From assembly GCA_963816685.1 (NCBI GenBank), contig CAWFMB010000022.1, forward strand, positions 1-64,000: DNA of 64,000 bases, read 5' to 3'. Positions 43,101 through 51,643 of the stretch are shown in pieces. Source of the stretch: CAVYUC01 sp963816685 (GTDB taxonomy: Bacteria > Bacteroidota > Bacteroidia > Bacteroidales > Prolixibacteraceae). The notes below the pieces were generated by a model, which saw only the letters and a program-made list of their open reading frames with translations, did no database searches and was not told the DNA's origin. Position 1 is the first letter of the stretch, and each line of letters starts with the position of its first letter. Made by a program: the position numbers and the translations under genes.

Positions 43101-44225
43101 ATGAAATACATATTTTTGATAGCTGCTTTCAATGCCTTGTTCTTTGCTGTTCTGGTTTTGCAGAAAAAAAAGGCCTTACATGATAAAATCCTGATCTACT
43201 GGCTCATTTATTTGGGCGTATACACAGGAACATACGCTTTGTTTTCAAATAAACTGTTCACAGATTTCCACCTCCTTTCAGCAGGTTTTATTTCATTACT
43301 CTTACTGCACGGGCCTTTTTTGTTTTTGTATGTTTCTGCATTGATTGACCAAAAATTTGAATTTAATAAAAAAAAGCTGTTACATTTTATTCCTTTTATT
43401 CTGTTCAATCTTTTTATTGTTATCGCTTCCTTTTCACCGGAATTATCCGAACGAATAAGATTGGATCATGTGGAAAGTGAAAATGGAGCTCCTTTACTGT
43501 TTAATCTGTTCCTGATACTTACAGTTTTATCCGGGCCGTTCTATTTTATTTTATCCATCCTGCTTTTTAAGAAATTTGACATTAATATCTTCAATAATTT
43601 CTCATCGGTTGAGAATGTTAATCTCGAATGGTTAAGAAAGCTGGTTTATACTTTTGGCGCTGTCTGGACAATATTCATGGTTTTTGCCACTGTCCATCAT
43701 GTTTTAGGAATGTTCTCATGGGTTTTTTGTACACACGGATTATCTCTTTCGTTGTCAGTTTTTATCATCTTAATCGGATATTTTGGCCTAAAGCAAAAGG
43801 AAATTTTTATTCAATATCACGATAACAGCATTGAATATGTAACGGAACCGAAAACGAAGTATGCAAGTGTAATTTTGAAAGAGGCTGATTCAGAACAATA
43901 TGTAAATAAAATCCTGCATTTTATGAGCAATGAAAAACCATATCTGGATGCCAATCTTTCACTCCCTGAATTAGCAGGCAAACTTAAAATGCCTTCTCAT
44001 CATCTTTCACGTGTTATAAATGAACAGTTTAAAGTTAACTTCTTCGATTTTATTAACCAGTACAGGGTGAATGAAGTAAAATCAAAGATGGGTAACCCGG
44101 AGTATGAAAATTTGTCCCTTTTAGGAATTGCCCTCGACAGTGGATTTAATACCAAATCGGCATTTAACAGGGTTTTTAAAAAAATAACCGGAGTAACTCC
44201 AAGTGAATTTAAGAAACAAATGTAG
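43101..44225 (+). CDS. Membrane-embedded AraC-family transcriptional regulator
   Basis: A 374-residue regulator with seven hydrophobic helices in the first 230 residues (FLIAAFNALFFAVLVL, ILIYWLIYLGVYTGTYALF, GFISLLLLHGPFLFLYVSAL and others). A cytoplasmic AraC helix-turn-helix pair follows (about 275-374): LPELAGKLKMPSHHLSRVINEQFKVNFFDFINQYRVNEVK, then LGIALDSGFNTKSAFNRVFKKITGVTPSEF. This layout is common in Bacteroidota and implies direct sensing in or at the membrane. The target could be the adjacent transglutaminase gene or the DUF6448 gene. Confidence 0.88.
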   Translation: MKYIFLIAAFNALFFAVLVLQKKKALHDKILIYWLIYLGVYTGTYALFSNKLFTDFHLLSAGFISLLLLHGPFLFLYVSALIDQKFEFNKKKLLHFIPFILFNLFIVIASFSPELSERIRLDHVESENGAPLLFNLFLILTVLSGPFYFILSILLFKKFDINIFNNFSSVENVNLEWLRKLVYTFGAVWTIFMVFATVHHVLGMFSWVFCTHGLSLSLSVFIILIGYFGLKQKEIFIQYHDNSIEYVTEPKTKYASVILKEADSEQYVNKILHFMSNEKPYLDANLSLPELAGKLKMPSHHLSRVINEQFKVNFFDFINQYRVNEVKSKMGNPEYENLSLLGIALDSGFNTKSAFNRVFKKITGVTPSEFKKQM

Positions 44226-44254
44226 AATGCTTTCAAAGCGATACATGCTTATGC

Positions 44255-44287
44255 AAGTCCTGATTCATAAAAAAGGACTTTAAATTT
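44255..44287 (+). terminator. Probable terminator after the AraC gene
   Basis: AAGTCCT (44255-44261) and AGGACTT (44274-44280) form a 7-bp stem followed by TAAATTT. The T-run is weak. Confidence 0.5.
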
Positions 44288-44390
44288 GTGTCGGATTGGT
44301 ACTACATTACAAAGTAGGTCGCACAGGGATTTTTCTCATCGTACTTTTGTCTCAGGATAATTTGGTAATAATCATTTAAATATTTTTATC

Positions 44391-45047
44391 ATGAGACAAT
44401 CAGAAATGAATTTGGAAATTGAAGGACAACGTAGATTTCTTAAAACCGATAAAACTGGTAAAACTGGTATTGAAACAATTCTGTCACTTGTATTCGTATC
44501 GTTTTTTATGATTTTCAGTTCACTTGCGGCATCTGCCCATTGCGACTCCTATGACGGTCCTGTAATTAAAGACGCAGTTAATGCCCTTGAAACAAACAAC
44601 GTTAATTTAGTGTTGAAATGGATTACTGCTGAACAGGAAAAAGAAATTATTCCTTTGTTCAATAAAACTTATGCATTGAAGTCTGATGATAAAGAAGTTT
44701 ATGCAATTGTTGAAAAACATTTTTTTGAAACTCTTGTACGTCTTCACCGTGAAACAGAAGGGGCTCCATACACAGGGTTAAAACCTGCCGGAACCATCGG
44801 AAAAATTAATCAGTTAAGTGATCAAACACTGGAAAGTAAGGATATTGATGATTTACTTGGAAAGTTAGACAACCATATTGGAAAAGTGATAAGGGAGAAA
44901 TATGAAAAAGTAGCAGCACTTGACAAAGTAAAAGATGATACACCGAAAAAAGGCCGTGAATATGTAGAAGCCTATGTTGATTATACTCATACTGTTGAAG
45001 CTGTTCATAATATTGTTGAGCAAGGTGACAGACACTCAGCACACTAA
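44391..45047 (+). CDS. DUF6448-family exported protein
   Basis: A 218-residue protein with a hydrophobic export segment (ETILSLVFVSFFMIFSSLAASAHC, about 27-50) behind a charged start. The mature part opens with AHCDSYDGPVIKDAVNALETNNVNLVLKWI and continues as a helical domain (EKHFFETLVRLHRETEGAPYTGLKPAG), ending HTVEAVHNIVEQGDRHSAH. It is rich in His and Glu, typical of DUF6448, whose function is unknown; metal binding is possible. An ATG at 44406 is an alternative start. Confidence 0.78.
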   Translation: MRQSEMNLEIEGQRRFLKTDKTGKTGIETILSLVFVSFFMIFSSLAASAHCDSYDGPVIKDAVNALETNNVNLVLKWITAEQEKEIIPLFNKTYALKSDDKEVYAIVEKHFFETLVRLHRETEGAPYTGLKPAGTIGKINQLSDQTLESKDIDDLLGKLDNHIGKVIREKYEKVAALDKVKDDTPKKGREYVEAYVDYTHTVEAVHNIVEQGDRHSAH

Positions 45048-45377
45048 TATTGAAGTGATATTATAAATAATAAAGGGATAATTTAAGAATCTTCTCCGGA
45101 AAGTACCGGGGAAGATTTCTTGTTTAAAACCAAAAGCTGCAGTTAATTCATTGGACGGTATAGCCCTTAAGTATAAGTTATTAGCTTCAAACGAAAGATT
45201 TCGCCCGGAATACCGGTTGGAAATGACAGATGGTTGAAGGGAACAGTTATCAGGAATGCTTTCATTCATTCAACCATTTTTGCATCAATGCATTTTTTAT
45301 AATTGCCGGTACTCTGAACTCTTCCTTCATTCATGTCTTAAAGCCTCCACGTATTCAGGACTTACCAAAGAGGAATC
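45048..45377. other. Intergenic region with terminator, no gene
   Basis: Holds the DUF6448 terminator at 45088 and unstructured AT-rich sequence up to the hairpin repeat. No open frame with protein-like composition is seen. Confidence 0.5.
45088..45125 (+). terminator. Terminator after DUF6448
   Basis: AATCTTCTCCGG (45088-45099) pairs with CCGGGGAAGATT (45106-45117), 11 of 12 Watson-Crick plus a T-G wobble, then TCTTGTTT. Confidence 0.75.
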
Positions 45378-45421
45378 AAAGTCATATTAAATTCAATTAA
45401 AATTGAATTTAATATGACTTT
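45378..45421. repeat. Perfect 21-bp-arm hairpin repeat, related to the one at 16560
   Basis: Arms 45378-45398 and 45401-45421 are exact complements with a 2-base loop. The right flank TTTAATCCGAATTTAATACG (45429-45448) nearly matches the right flank of the hairpin at 16560, and GGAGAGG follows in both. The arms themselves differ in sequence but keep the TTAAATTC core. Confidence 0.75.
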
Positions 45422-45690
45422 ACTTTGAGTTTAATCCGAATTTAATACGGGTTAAGGGTAGGGAAAGGAGAGGTTTAAATTTAATTTCATGATATAAATC
45501 TGAGGAAGGAACACCTGATGTAAGTTGTATTCCCCCGGACTAAATCTTGCCATCGGTTTCTTTTATTCAAAGGTAGTAGTACATTCAGTAAATGTGACTT
45601 TTTTTGCTTGCCGGTGGCTGGCTCTTTTCACCTCATTTGCAAACCTTTTGTACGGCAGAGTCCGGAACATAATTTAAAATGTCCGGCACA
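45422..45690. other. Intergenic remainder, no gene
   Basis: After the shared repeat flank there is only non-coding sequence up to the peroxiredoxin terminator. Confidence 0.45.
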
Positions 45691-45724
45691 TAAAAAAAGC
45701 CGCTTCATTCTTCCTGAAGCGGCT
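45691..45724 (-). terminator. Rho-independent terminator of the peroxiredoxin gene
   Basis: AGCCGCTTCA (45698-45707) and TGAAGCGGCT (45715-45724) form a 10-bp perfect stem, followed on the minus strand by seven T residues. Confidence 0.88.
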
Positions 45725-45743
45725 ATAATATAGTTTTCGTGAG

Positions 45744-46391
45744 TTATAAATTTCGTTTTGCAAGGTAAAAATCCACCATTTCATAATCACTTTTTTCACG
45801 TTCTTCCATTTCATCAATTGTTTTTGGTGGCGGAACAATGACTTTGTCTCCCGGTTTCCAGTTCAGCGGAAGTGCTACTTTATATTTATCAGCTATTTGA
45901 AGTGCATTTAATACACGGAGAATTTCGTCCATATTCCGCCCCACATTCAGCGGATAATACATAATCAAACGAATTTTTTTTGACGGATCAATAATAAAGA
46001 CTGCCCTTACTGCAGAAGTATCACTTTCATTCGGCTGAAGCATTCCGTAAAGCTTGGCAACTTTCATATCAATATCGGCAATGATGGGGAAATTAAACAG
46101 TACTCCTGTATTTTTTCTTACATTATTTACCCATGCAACGTGTGCATGGATGCTGTCAATACTTAGTCCTATCAATTTTGCGTTCAATTTTTTAAAGTCC
46201 TCACTCTGAACTGCAAAACCACTCATTTCGGTTGTGCAAACCGGTGTAAAATCAGCAGGATGTGAGAACAAAACCACCCAGCTGTCTTTATTGTATTCAG
46301 AAAACTGAATGGGGCCATGTGTTGTATTTGCATGAAAATCAGGTGCTGTGTCTCCAATTCTTGGCATGTGAAATGTTTTTTCTTCTTCCAT
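45744..46391 (-). CDS. 1-Cys peroxiredoxin (Prx6 type)
   Basis: Cytoplasmic peroxidase of 215 residues reducing hydrogen peroxide and alkyl hydroperoxides. The active site is SHPADFTPVCTTEM with peroxidatic Cys52. No other Cys occurs in the chain, so it is a 1-Cys enzyme that needs an external thiol. The extended C-terminal domain (LNWKPGDKVIVPPPKTIDEMEER) is typical of the Prx6 group. It is a single gene with its own terminator. The thioredoxin operon 3 kb downstream could supply reductant, but this is inference. Confidence 0.95.
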   Translation of the reverse strand: MEEEKTFHMPRIGDTAPDFHANTTHGPIQFSEYNKDSWVVLFSHPADFTPVCTTEMSGFAVQSEDFKKLNAKLIGLSIDSIHAHVAWVNNVRKNTGVLFNFPIIADIDMKVAKLYGMLQPNESDTSAVRAVFIIDPSKKIRLIMYYPLNVGRNMDEILRVLNALQIADKYKVALPLNWKPGDKVIVPPPKTIDEMEEREKSDYEMVDFYLAKRNL

Positions 46392-46545
46392 TTTTGTAAA
46401 TTTTAAAAGTTAAATTTTATTACTCTATGAATAACACTTTTAATACAAATAGGTTCAGAAATTCAGGAGGAAGTTAAAACAAACTTTTGTCAAATTAAAT
46501 TATAAAAAAATTACACTGAAAATGTTGTATTACAGCAGAAGTTAC

Positions 46546-47388
46546 TTATAATTTTTCAACCTGTTGTTTGGTTTTATGTTCGTTTTTAAACCATCGGGTT
46601 GTTAACAGATACATGAACAGGACAGAGGCAGTTACAACCAGTCCGCTTATATACAGAAAATCATTTTTCTGCATCAGGTAGATGGGATGTTCATAAATTT
46701 GTTCCCAGTAGGTTACCGAAAGTAAAACAAGTAAATTATTGATTGAATGTCCAAGAATTGCAAGAATAATGCTCCTTGTACGGACCATCAGCCAGCCAAG
46801 TAATAATCCAAGTACAAATGTTGCAGGGAATTGCCAGGGATTTAGATGAAACAGTGCAAATAGCAGTGCCGACATAAATACTGCTGTAAAGCTGTTGTAG
46901 TTTCGCTTTAAACCGTGGAAAATTAATCCACGGAAAATCAGTTCTTCTACAATGGGTGCAACAACTGCAACTCTCAGAAAAGCACCCCACCAGCCGTAAT
47001 CGCTTTCAAAAACCTTGTTAAACATTTCCCAGAACCAATAAGGCGCCGGAAATATTTTTTCGATCCAGGCATTTATTATATCAAGCAGGTTATGCATTCC
47101 CCAAAAAAAAGCAACGACAGGGATCAGAATCAGCGGATTGAAGAACTTTACCGGGAATACATGGAAGAGAGGAGCTTTCGATTTTCTGAAACCATATATC
47201 AGAATAAATAAAGTTGAACCAACACCCAGAATCACTTTTTTAACAGGCCAGTACAAATAGTCTGTTCCCTTGTAGTAATCAATGACAGCCAGTGGAAAAT
47301 CAACTACAGTTTGTATAAAAATGTACAAAATGATCAGGTGAATGGCCTGCAAAATAGTGGGATAGTATTTTTGCCTGATTTGATTCAT
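46546..47388 (-). CDS. CPBP-family intramembrane metalloprotease
   Basis: Multi-pass membrane protein of 280 residues with CPBP motifs APIVEELIFRGLIFHGL (E148, E149, R153), ALFHLNPWQFP and LGHSINN. About eight helices. It belongs to the same broad family as the gene at 13535 but is not a close copy. Family members are putative membrane proteases of unknown substrate. Confidence 0.88.
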   Translation of the reverse strand: MNQIRQKYYPTILQAIHLIILYIFIQTVVDFPLAVIDYYKGTDYLYWPVKKVILGVGSTLFILIYGFRKSKAPLFHVFPVKFFNPLILIPVVAFFWGMHNLLDIINAWIEKIFPAPYWFWEMFNKVFESDYGWWGAFLRVAVVAPIVEELIFRGLIFHGLKRNYNSFTAVFMSALLFALFHLNPWQFPATFVLGLLLGWLMVRTRSIILAILGHSINNLLVLLSVTYWEQIYEHPIYLMQKNDFLYISGLVVTASVLFMYLLTTRWFKNEHKTKQQVEKL

Positions 47389-47461
47389 GTTTAAACCTGA
47401 TTAAAGATAACATAAACATAGAGAAAAAACTTTTCTCCCGATAAAAAATAAATTGAAAATC

Positions 47462-47983
47462 CTATGAATTTACTTGATTGGCAACTAAAACATGTGCCGT
47501 TTTAAAGGAAAAGTAGCGTTGCAATACATAACTGTAAATAACAACAATAACTGTGGTAACTATTTTTGAAAATGTTGCAAACCAACCAATGTATTCAACA
47601 AAAAATTTGAGGAAGATGTAATTGATTAAAATTGCACCGGAAACTGTAATACCATACCTGAACAATTGAATTTTTCCTTTCAGTTCAGAGGCAGTAAATG
47701 TCACATATTTTGCAAGCAAAAATCCGGTGGTAAAAGTTATTGGAAATACAATTAAAAAAGCTGCAATATGTGGGCTGATGGCAACAAAACCCAAATCAAC
47801 AACCCGCATGGCGATAATGTACCGGTAAAAAAGGAAATAAAGCAATACGTCAAGAAAAGTGTTTGCCCCTCCTGTAACCCCGTACCTGAAAATTTCGATT
47901 GGAACGAATCGCAGAAACGGGAAGTAAAAACTATCAACTATACGGATGATAAAGTTCCGGATATTTCTCAACAGATTAATCAT
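47462..47983 (-). CDS. GtrA-family membrane protein
   Basis: A 173-residue membrane protein with four helices: FRYGVTGGANTFLDVLLYFLFYRY, FLIVFPITFTTGFLLAKYVTF, LFRYGITVSGAILINYIFLKFF and IVTTVIVVIYSYVLQRYFSF. The repeated FRYG(V/I) openings and the YxLQRYFSF end are typical of GtrA proteins, thought to flip polyprenyl-linked sugars for cell-surface polysaccharide. No glycosyltransferase gene lies next to it. Confidence 0.85.
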   Translation of the reverse strand: MINLLRNIRNFIIRIVDSFYFPFLRFVPIEIFRYGVTGGANTFLDVLLYFLFYRYIIAMRVVDLGFVAISPHIAAFLIVFPITFTTGFLLAKYVTFTASELKGKIQLFRYGITVSGAILINYIFLKFFVEYIGWFATFSKIVTTVIVVIYSYVLQRYFSFKTAHVLVANQVNS

Positions 47984-48060
47984 AAAGGATATTTATTCCC
48001 TTGAACACATGGCAAAGAAACAACTTTTATGAAAAACATGGTAAAATTATTCTCACTTTT

Positions 48061-48477
48061 TTATAGTGAAGGAGGTTTTCTCAACTGTTTTTTTTGTGCA
48101 GTTTTCTTTTTGTTCTCCATTCTTTTTAATCGTGAAGTCGCTGTTGGTTTGGTTTTTACGCGTTTTTTAGTTGGTGTCAGTGCTTTTTCAAGAAGTTGAT
48201 AGAATTTTTCGGTGACCTTGCTTTTGTTGCGCCATTGACTTCTTTCGGAACCTGAATTCAATACAAGTTCACCATCAGTATTTATCCGGTTTTTTAATTT
48301 CGATTGAAGAATTTGCTTTTGTTGTTCATTCAGAAATTCGGAAGTTTGAATATTGAAACGAAGTTCAACACGTGTATTTACCTTATTTACATTTTGTCCG
48401 CCGGGGCCGCTGCTTCTGCTTGCTGAATAATTAAATTCCCTTGAAATATTTTCTTTTTGTTCTGTTGAGAGTATCAT
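48061..48477 (-). CDS. arfB: Ribosome-rescue peptidyl-tRNA hydrolase ArfB
   Basis: A 138-residue protein of the class I release-factor type without codon-recognition domains. The catalytic motif is SSGPGGQNVNKVNTRVELRF (Gly26-Gly27-Gln28). The basic C-terminal tail (PTKKRVKTKPTATSRLKRMENKKKTAQKKQLRKPP) enters the empty mRNA channel of stalled ribosomes in known ArfB. It lies 13 bp after the Crp/Fnr gene, so the two may be co-transcribed. Confidence 0.95.
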   Translation of the reverse strand: MILSTEQKENISREFNYSASRSSGPGGQNVNKVNTRVELRFNIQTSEFLNEQQKQILQSKLKNRINTDGELVLNSGSERSQWRNKSKVTEKFYQLLEKALTPTKKRVKTKPTATSRLKRMENKKKTAQKKQLRKPPSL

Positions 48478-48490
48478 TTTAAAAAATCAT

Positions 48491-49180
48491 TTAACCGGTT
48501 TTGCTTATGATATCCAATTTGCTTTTATCGGTTATTTCAACATTCCTGCCTTTCAGTTTAATGATATTTTCCTTTTCGAATTCTTTAAGAAATTTTATTG
48601 CACTTTCGGTTGAAATTGCAGCAAAATCAGCAATTTCCTGACGGGTTAAGTAGTTAAAAATATTTTCCTTTAAAAATTCTTCCTGTGATAAATAAAGCAG
48701 GGTAGATGCAAGTTTTCCGCGCATTTGCTTATAGGTTACATTTTTAATTATGCCGAGCAAATGCCGCTCGTTCCGGTAATTTTTCGAAGTAATCTGCAGC
48801 GCAAATTGGGGATGTTCAAGCAATATTTTTTTCAGGCTCTCTTTTTCAATCATACAGATAACCGAATCTTTTAAAGCCTGTGCCGAATAATTGTGGATAT
48901 TTTCTCCGAAAACAGCAGAAAAAGCAAGAAAATCGCCTGTTCCGGCAAGACTGATATTAATTTGTTTGTCGTAGCCGGTTTGCAGATAAACCTTAATCAA
49001 CCCTTTCACTACAAAAATTACATATGGGGAAAAAGCGCCCTGTTTAAAAATGGTTTCACCTTTTAAATAGGTAATTTGAGTTTTACTCCCTGCAATAATT
49101 TTAAACTCATCCGGGAAAAGCTCCTCAAAACTTCCGGATTCAGGTTGTAACTCTAAATTTTCTTTATTCAGCTGATTCAT
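48491..49180 (-). CDS. Crp/Fnr-family transcriptional regulator
   Basis: A 229-residue regulator with an N-terminal cyclic-nucleotide-binding-type beta roll (about 30-145: GETIFKQGAFSPYVIFVVKGLIKVYL ... NISLAGTGDFLAFSAVFG) and a C-terminal Crp helix-turn-helix (about 175-220: LTRQEIADFAAISTESAIKFLKEFEKENIIKL). It lacks the N-terminal Cys cluster of Fnr, so it does not look like an Fe-S oxygen sensor. It is divergent from the thiol-redox operon across 221 bp that contains two dyads. Confidence 0.9.
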   Translation of the reverse strand: MNQLNKENLELQPESGSFEELFPDEFKIIAGSKTQITYLKGETIFKQGAFSPYVIFVVKGLIKVYLQTGYDKQINISLAGTGDFLAFSAVFGENIHNYSAQALKDSVICMIEKESLKKILLEHPQFALQITSKNYRNERHLLGIIKNVTYKQMRGKLASTLLYLSQEEFLKENIFNYLTRQEIADFAAISTESAIKFLKEFEKENIIKLKGRNVEITDKSKLDIISKTG

Positions 49181-49241
49181 TATACTTTTTCAAAAAACAA
49201 TACAAAAATACCAAAACAAACAAATTTAATCCCGGTTTTTT

Positions 49242-49256
49242 AGGATAAACTATCCT
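49242..49256. promoter_or_regulatory. Dyad AGGATA-AAC-TATCCT in the divergent regulator/redox promoter region
   Basis: A perfect 6-bp dyad with a 3-base centre, 62 bp upstream of the Crp/Fnr start. It could be an operator for that gene or a small hairpin. Confidence 0.4.
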
Positions 49257-49279
49257 GCAGGCTGATGATAGCATAAAAG

Positions 49280-49293
49280 CTGAAATATTTCAG
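49280..49293. promoter_or_regulatory. Dyad CTGAAATATTTCAG, candidate Crp/Fnr-type operator
   Basis: A perfect 14-bp palindrome centred about 40 bp upstream of the -33 element of the redox operon. Size and symmetry fit a Crp/Fnr dimer site, although the half-site differs from E. coli consensus sequences. Confidence 0.45.
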
Positions 49294-49323
49294 TTTTCAA
49301 TCCAGTATTGTTTAGCTGTAAAC

Positions 49324-49356
49324 TTTTGTGCAGTAACCGATGGCTGCTTATCTTTG
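49324..49356 (+). promoter_or_regulatory. Promoter of the thiol-redox operon
   Basis: TTTTG at 49324-49328 and TATCTTTG at 49349-49356 match the Bacteroidota -33 (TTTG) and -7 (TAnnTTTG) elements with 20 bp between TTG and the -7 box. Transcription would start near 49363. Confidence 0.65.
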
Positions 49357-49401
49357 TTCAAAATAAAAGGGCAAAGAAATGATAATAATATTGAAATTTA
49401 A

Positions 49402-49761
49402 ATGCATATGAAATATGTAGCAATTCCGGTTACAAACAACAGGCTCAGCGAATATTTTGGGGAATGCGATCATTTCGAAATTTACGTCACCGACCGCAAA
49501 GTTATCAGCAGGAAAATAGTGCCGGCTCCACCGTTTGCTGATGTTGAAGAATTACCGTTGTGGCTCAAAATGCATGGAATTACAGATGTTATTTCATTCA
49601 AATTAAACCCAAAGATCATCACATTGTTTGTTTCCCGAAAAGTGAACCTGTATGTTGGAATTCCATTTGAATCGCCGGATAAACTGATAGAAGATTATTT
49701 ACAGGGAAAACTTGAATCGGATAAAAATATTATTAAAGAAATTACAAATAATCAATTTTAA
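49402..49761 (+). CDS. NifX/NifB-like dinitrogenase-cofactor-domain protein
   Basis: A 119-residue protein of the 'dinitrogenase iron-molybdenum cofactor' fold: MKYVAIPVTNNRLSEYFGECDHFEIYVTDRK, then ITDVISFKLNPKIITLF. Stand-alone members occur in many anaerobes without nitrogenase and may bind metal clusters or act with P-loop partners. The real start could be the ATG at 49408. It is the first gene of the redox operon. Confidence 0.85.
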   Translation: MHMKYVAIPVTNNRLSEYFGECDHFEIYVTDRKVISRKIVPAPPFADVEELPLWLKMHGITDVISFKLNPKIITLFVSRKVNLYVGIPFESPDKLIEDYLQGKLESDKNIIKEITNNQF

Positions 49762-49790
49762 TTAATTACAAAATTTAAATTTTTAATATC

Positions 49791-50141
49791 ATGAAAGTTT
49801 TAAAAACAGGGCTTCAGGAAATTGAGACACGTGCAGAATTGCAAAAGCTGTTAGACGAAAATGAAAATGTAATGGTTTGCTGTGGCCGGATGGGACCAAT
49901 GTGTATTCCGGTTTACGATGTCATGGAAGAACTTGAAGATGAGCGCCCGGATGTAAAGTTTGCTGTAATGGGATTTGATAATCCTGAGTCTGCTGTAATC
50001 AGGAATGCTCCTGAATGTAATGAATTTATGGGATTGCCATTTACAATGTACTATAAAAACGGGGAATTGGTTAAAGCCACCAGCAGCATCCAGAACATGC
50101 AGCAGGTTACCGGTATTCTCGATGATAAGTTTGGAAATTGA
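49791..50141 (+). CDS. Thioredoxin-fold protein with CC-x6-C motif
   Basis: A 116-residue thioredoxin-like protein. The strand-loop where thioredoxin has CxxC reads VMVCCGRMGPMCIPVYDVME (Cys30, Cys31, Cys38), so the usual pair is replaced by a Cys-Cys plus a third Cys. A cis-Pro loop (GLPFTMYYKNGEL) is present and a fourth Cys lies in APECNEF. It could be an atypical redox carrier or metal-binding thiol protein. It is in the same operon as thioredoxin reductase, 82 bp upstream of it. Confidence 0.8.
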   Translation: MKVLKTGLQEIETRAELQKLLDENENVMVCCGRMGPMCIPVYDVMEELEDERPDVKFAVMGFDNPESAVIRNAPECNEFMGLPFTMYYKNGELVKATSSIQNMQQVTGILDDKFGN

Positions 50142-50223
50142 GTGAATGTAAAAATTGTCAATCCTGCGAAAGCGAAAATCTTTTTATGATCTTAGTGCAG
50201 GAATAGCAATTTAAAAAAAAACG

Positions 50224-51147
50224 ATGGACGAATTATTTGATGTAATGATAATTGGTGCCGGGGCTGCCGGTTTAACTGCCGGTATTTATGCCTCGCGTTC
50301 AAAATTGTCGACGCTGATATTAAATGAAGGTGCTGTTGGCGGTCAAATGGTGCTAACAGAAGAAATTGCAAATTATCCGGGCGTTGAAACAACAAAAGGT
50401 TATTTGCTTGCCAACACAATGAAACAGCAGGCAAAAAGTTTTGGGTGTAAGATGAAATCGAATGTGAAAATTTTGAATTACAATTTTGAAGATAATATTA
50501 AAACTGTGGAGTTGGAAGATGGAAGAATCTTTAAATCAAAAGCTGTAATTTTAACTCCTGGCGGAAGGCCACGTACCTTGAATATACCTGGCGAAGAACA
50601 GTATAAGGGATTTGGAATTTCGTACTGCGCAACTTGTGACGGCGACTTTTTTACCGGAAAAGAAGTAGTGGTGGCAGGAGGTGGAAATTCTGCACTTGAA
50701 GAAGCAGTTGCACTTACAAAATATGCAACTAAAGTGACGATTGTCCATCAGTTCGATAAGTTCCAGGCGTTCAGCCATGCCATTGAAGAAGCGGGTAAAA
50801 ATCCTAAAATTCAGTTTGTAATGGAATCAGAATTGCGAAGTTTTTCAGGAAACGGGAAACTTGAAAAGGTTTTAATTGAGCATCTGCCATCAGGAAAAAG
50901 AAGTGAATTGAAAACAGACGGCACTTTCATTTTTATTGGTTACCAGCCAAATACTGAAAGCCTTGCAAATGTGGTGGATTTAAATGAGCGAAATGAAATT
51001 ATTGTTGACAGCGATATGAAGACAAATGTTAATGGTGTTTTTGCGGCCGGCGATTGCATTGCAAAAAAATACAGACAGGTAACAACTGCAGTGGCCGACG
51101 GAACAATTGCAGCATTGAGTGTGTCGGAGTATTTAAGAAAAAATTAA
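50224..51147 (+). CDS. trxB: Thioredoxin reductase
   Basis: FAD-dependent disulfide reductase of 307 residues. FAD-binding GAGAAGLTAGIYASR, redox pair SYCATCDGDFF (Cys135, Cys138), NADPH domain VVVAGGGNSALEEAVALTKYA and the C-terminal FAAGDCIAKKYRQVTTAVADG. Full length for low-molecular-weight thioredoxin reductase. It transfers electrons from NAD(P)H to thioredoxin; candidate partners are the two thioredoxin-fold proteins of the same operon. The nucleotide-binding loop differs from E. coli, so cofactor preference is open. Confidence 0.95.
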   Translation: MDELFDVMIIGAGAAGLTAGIYASRSKLSTLILNEGAVGGQMVLTEEIANYPGVETTKGYLLANTMKQQAKSFGCKMKSNVKILNYNFEDNIKTVELEDGRIFKSKAVILTPGGRPRTLNIPGEEQYKGFGISYCATCDGDFFTGKEVVVAGGGNSALEEAVALTKYATKVTIVHQFDKFQAFSHAIEEAGKNPKIQFVMESELRSFSGNGKLEKVLIEHLPSGKRSELKTDGTFIFIGYQPNTESLANVVDLNERNEIIVDSDMKTNVNGVFAAGDCIAKKYRQVTTAVADGTIAALSVSEYLRKN

Positions 51148-51161
51148 AATTTTAAAAAGTA

Positions 51162-51584
51162 ATGGTTAAACAGGAAGTAAAAATAAACTGGTTGGAAAAT
51201 ATGGCTTTTAAGGCCGATGTTGAAGGGCATGAACTGATTCTGGATGCAGCCGAAAGAGTGGGTGGCGAGAATCGCGGGCCTCGTCCAAAACCATTAATGC
51301 TGGCTGCGCTGGCTGGCTGCACCGGGATGGATGTAATTTCGATCCTGAAGAAAATGAAAGTAGAACCGGATGATTTTAATGTAATCGTTAGCGGCGACAT
51401 CACTGATGAGCAACCAAAGCGTTTTGCAAATATGCACGTGATTTACGAGTTCAAAGGAAGTGATTTGCCGATGGGAAAATTACAGAAAGCAGTAAATCTT
51501 TCGGAAGAAAAATATTGCGGGGTAAGCGCCGTTTATCGAAAAGCTTTTGAAATTACTTCTGAAATCAGGATTATAAACGAATAA
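51162..51584 (+). CDS. OsmC-family peroxide-handling protein
   Basis: A 140-residue OsmC/Ohr-fold protein: PLMLAALAGCTGMDVISILKKMKVEP holds the peroxidatic-type Cys (GC-T-G-MD), and EEKYCGVSAVY the second Cys. Family members reduce organic hydroperoxides with thiols. It starts 14 bp after trxB. Confidence 0.9.
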   Translation: MVKQEVKINWLENMAFKADVEGHELILDAAERVGGENRGPRPKPLMLAALAGCTGMDVISILKKMKVEPDDFNVIVSGDITDEQPKRFANMHVIYEFKGSDLPMGKLQKAVNLSEEKYCGVSAVYRKAFEITSEIRIINE

Positions 51585-51643
51585 AGCATCAAAAAAAAGA
51601 AGGATTGGAAATTATAACCATGTAATCATCAGAAATTAAAATT

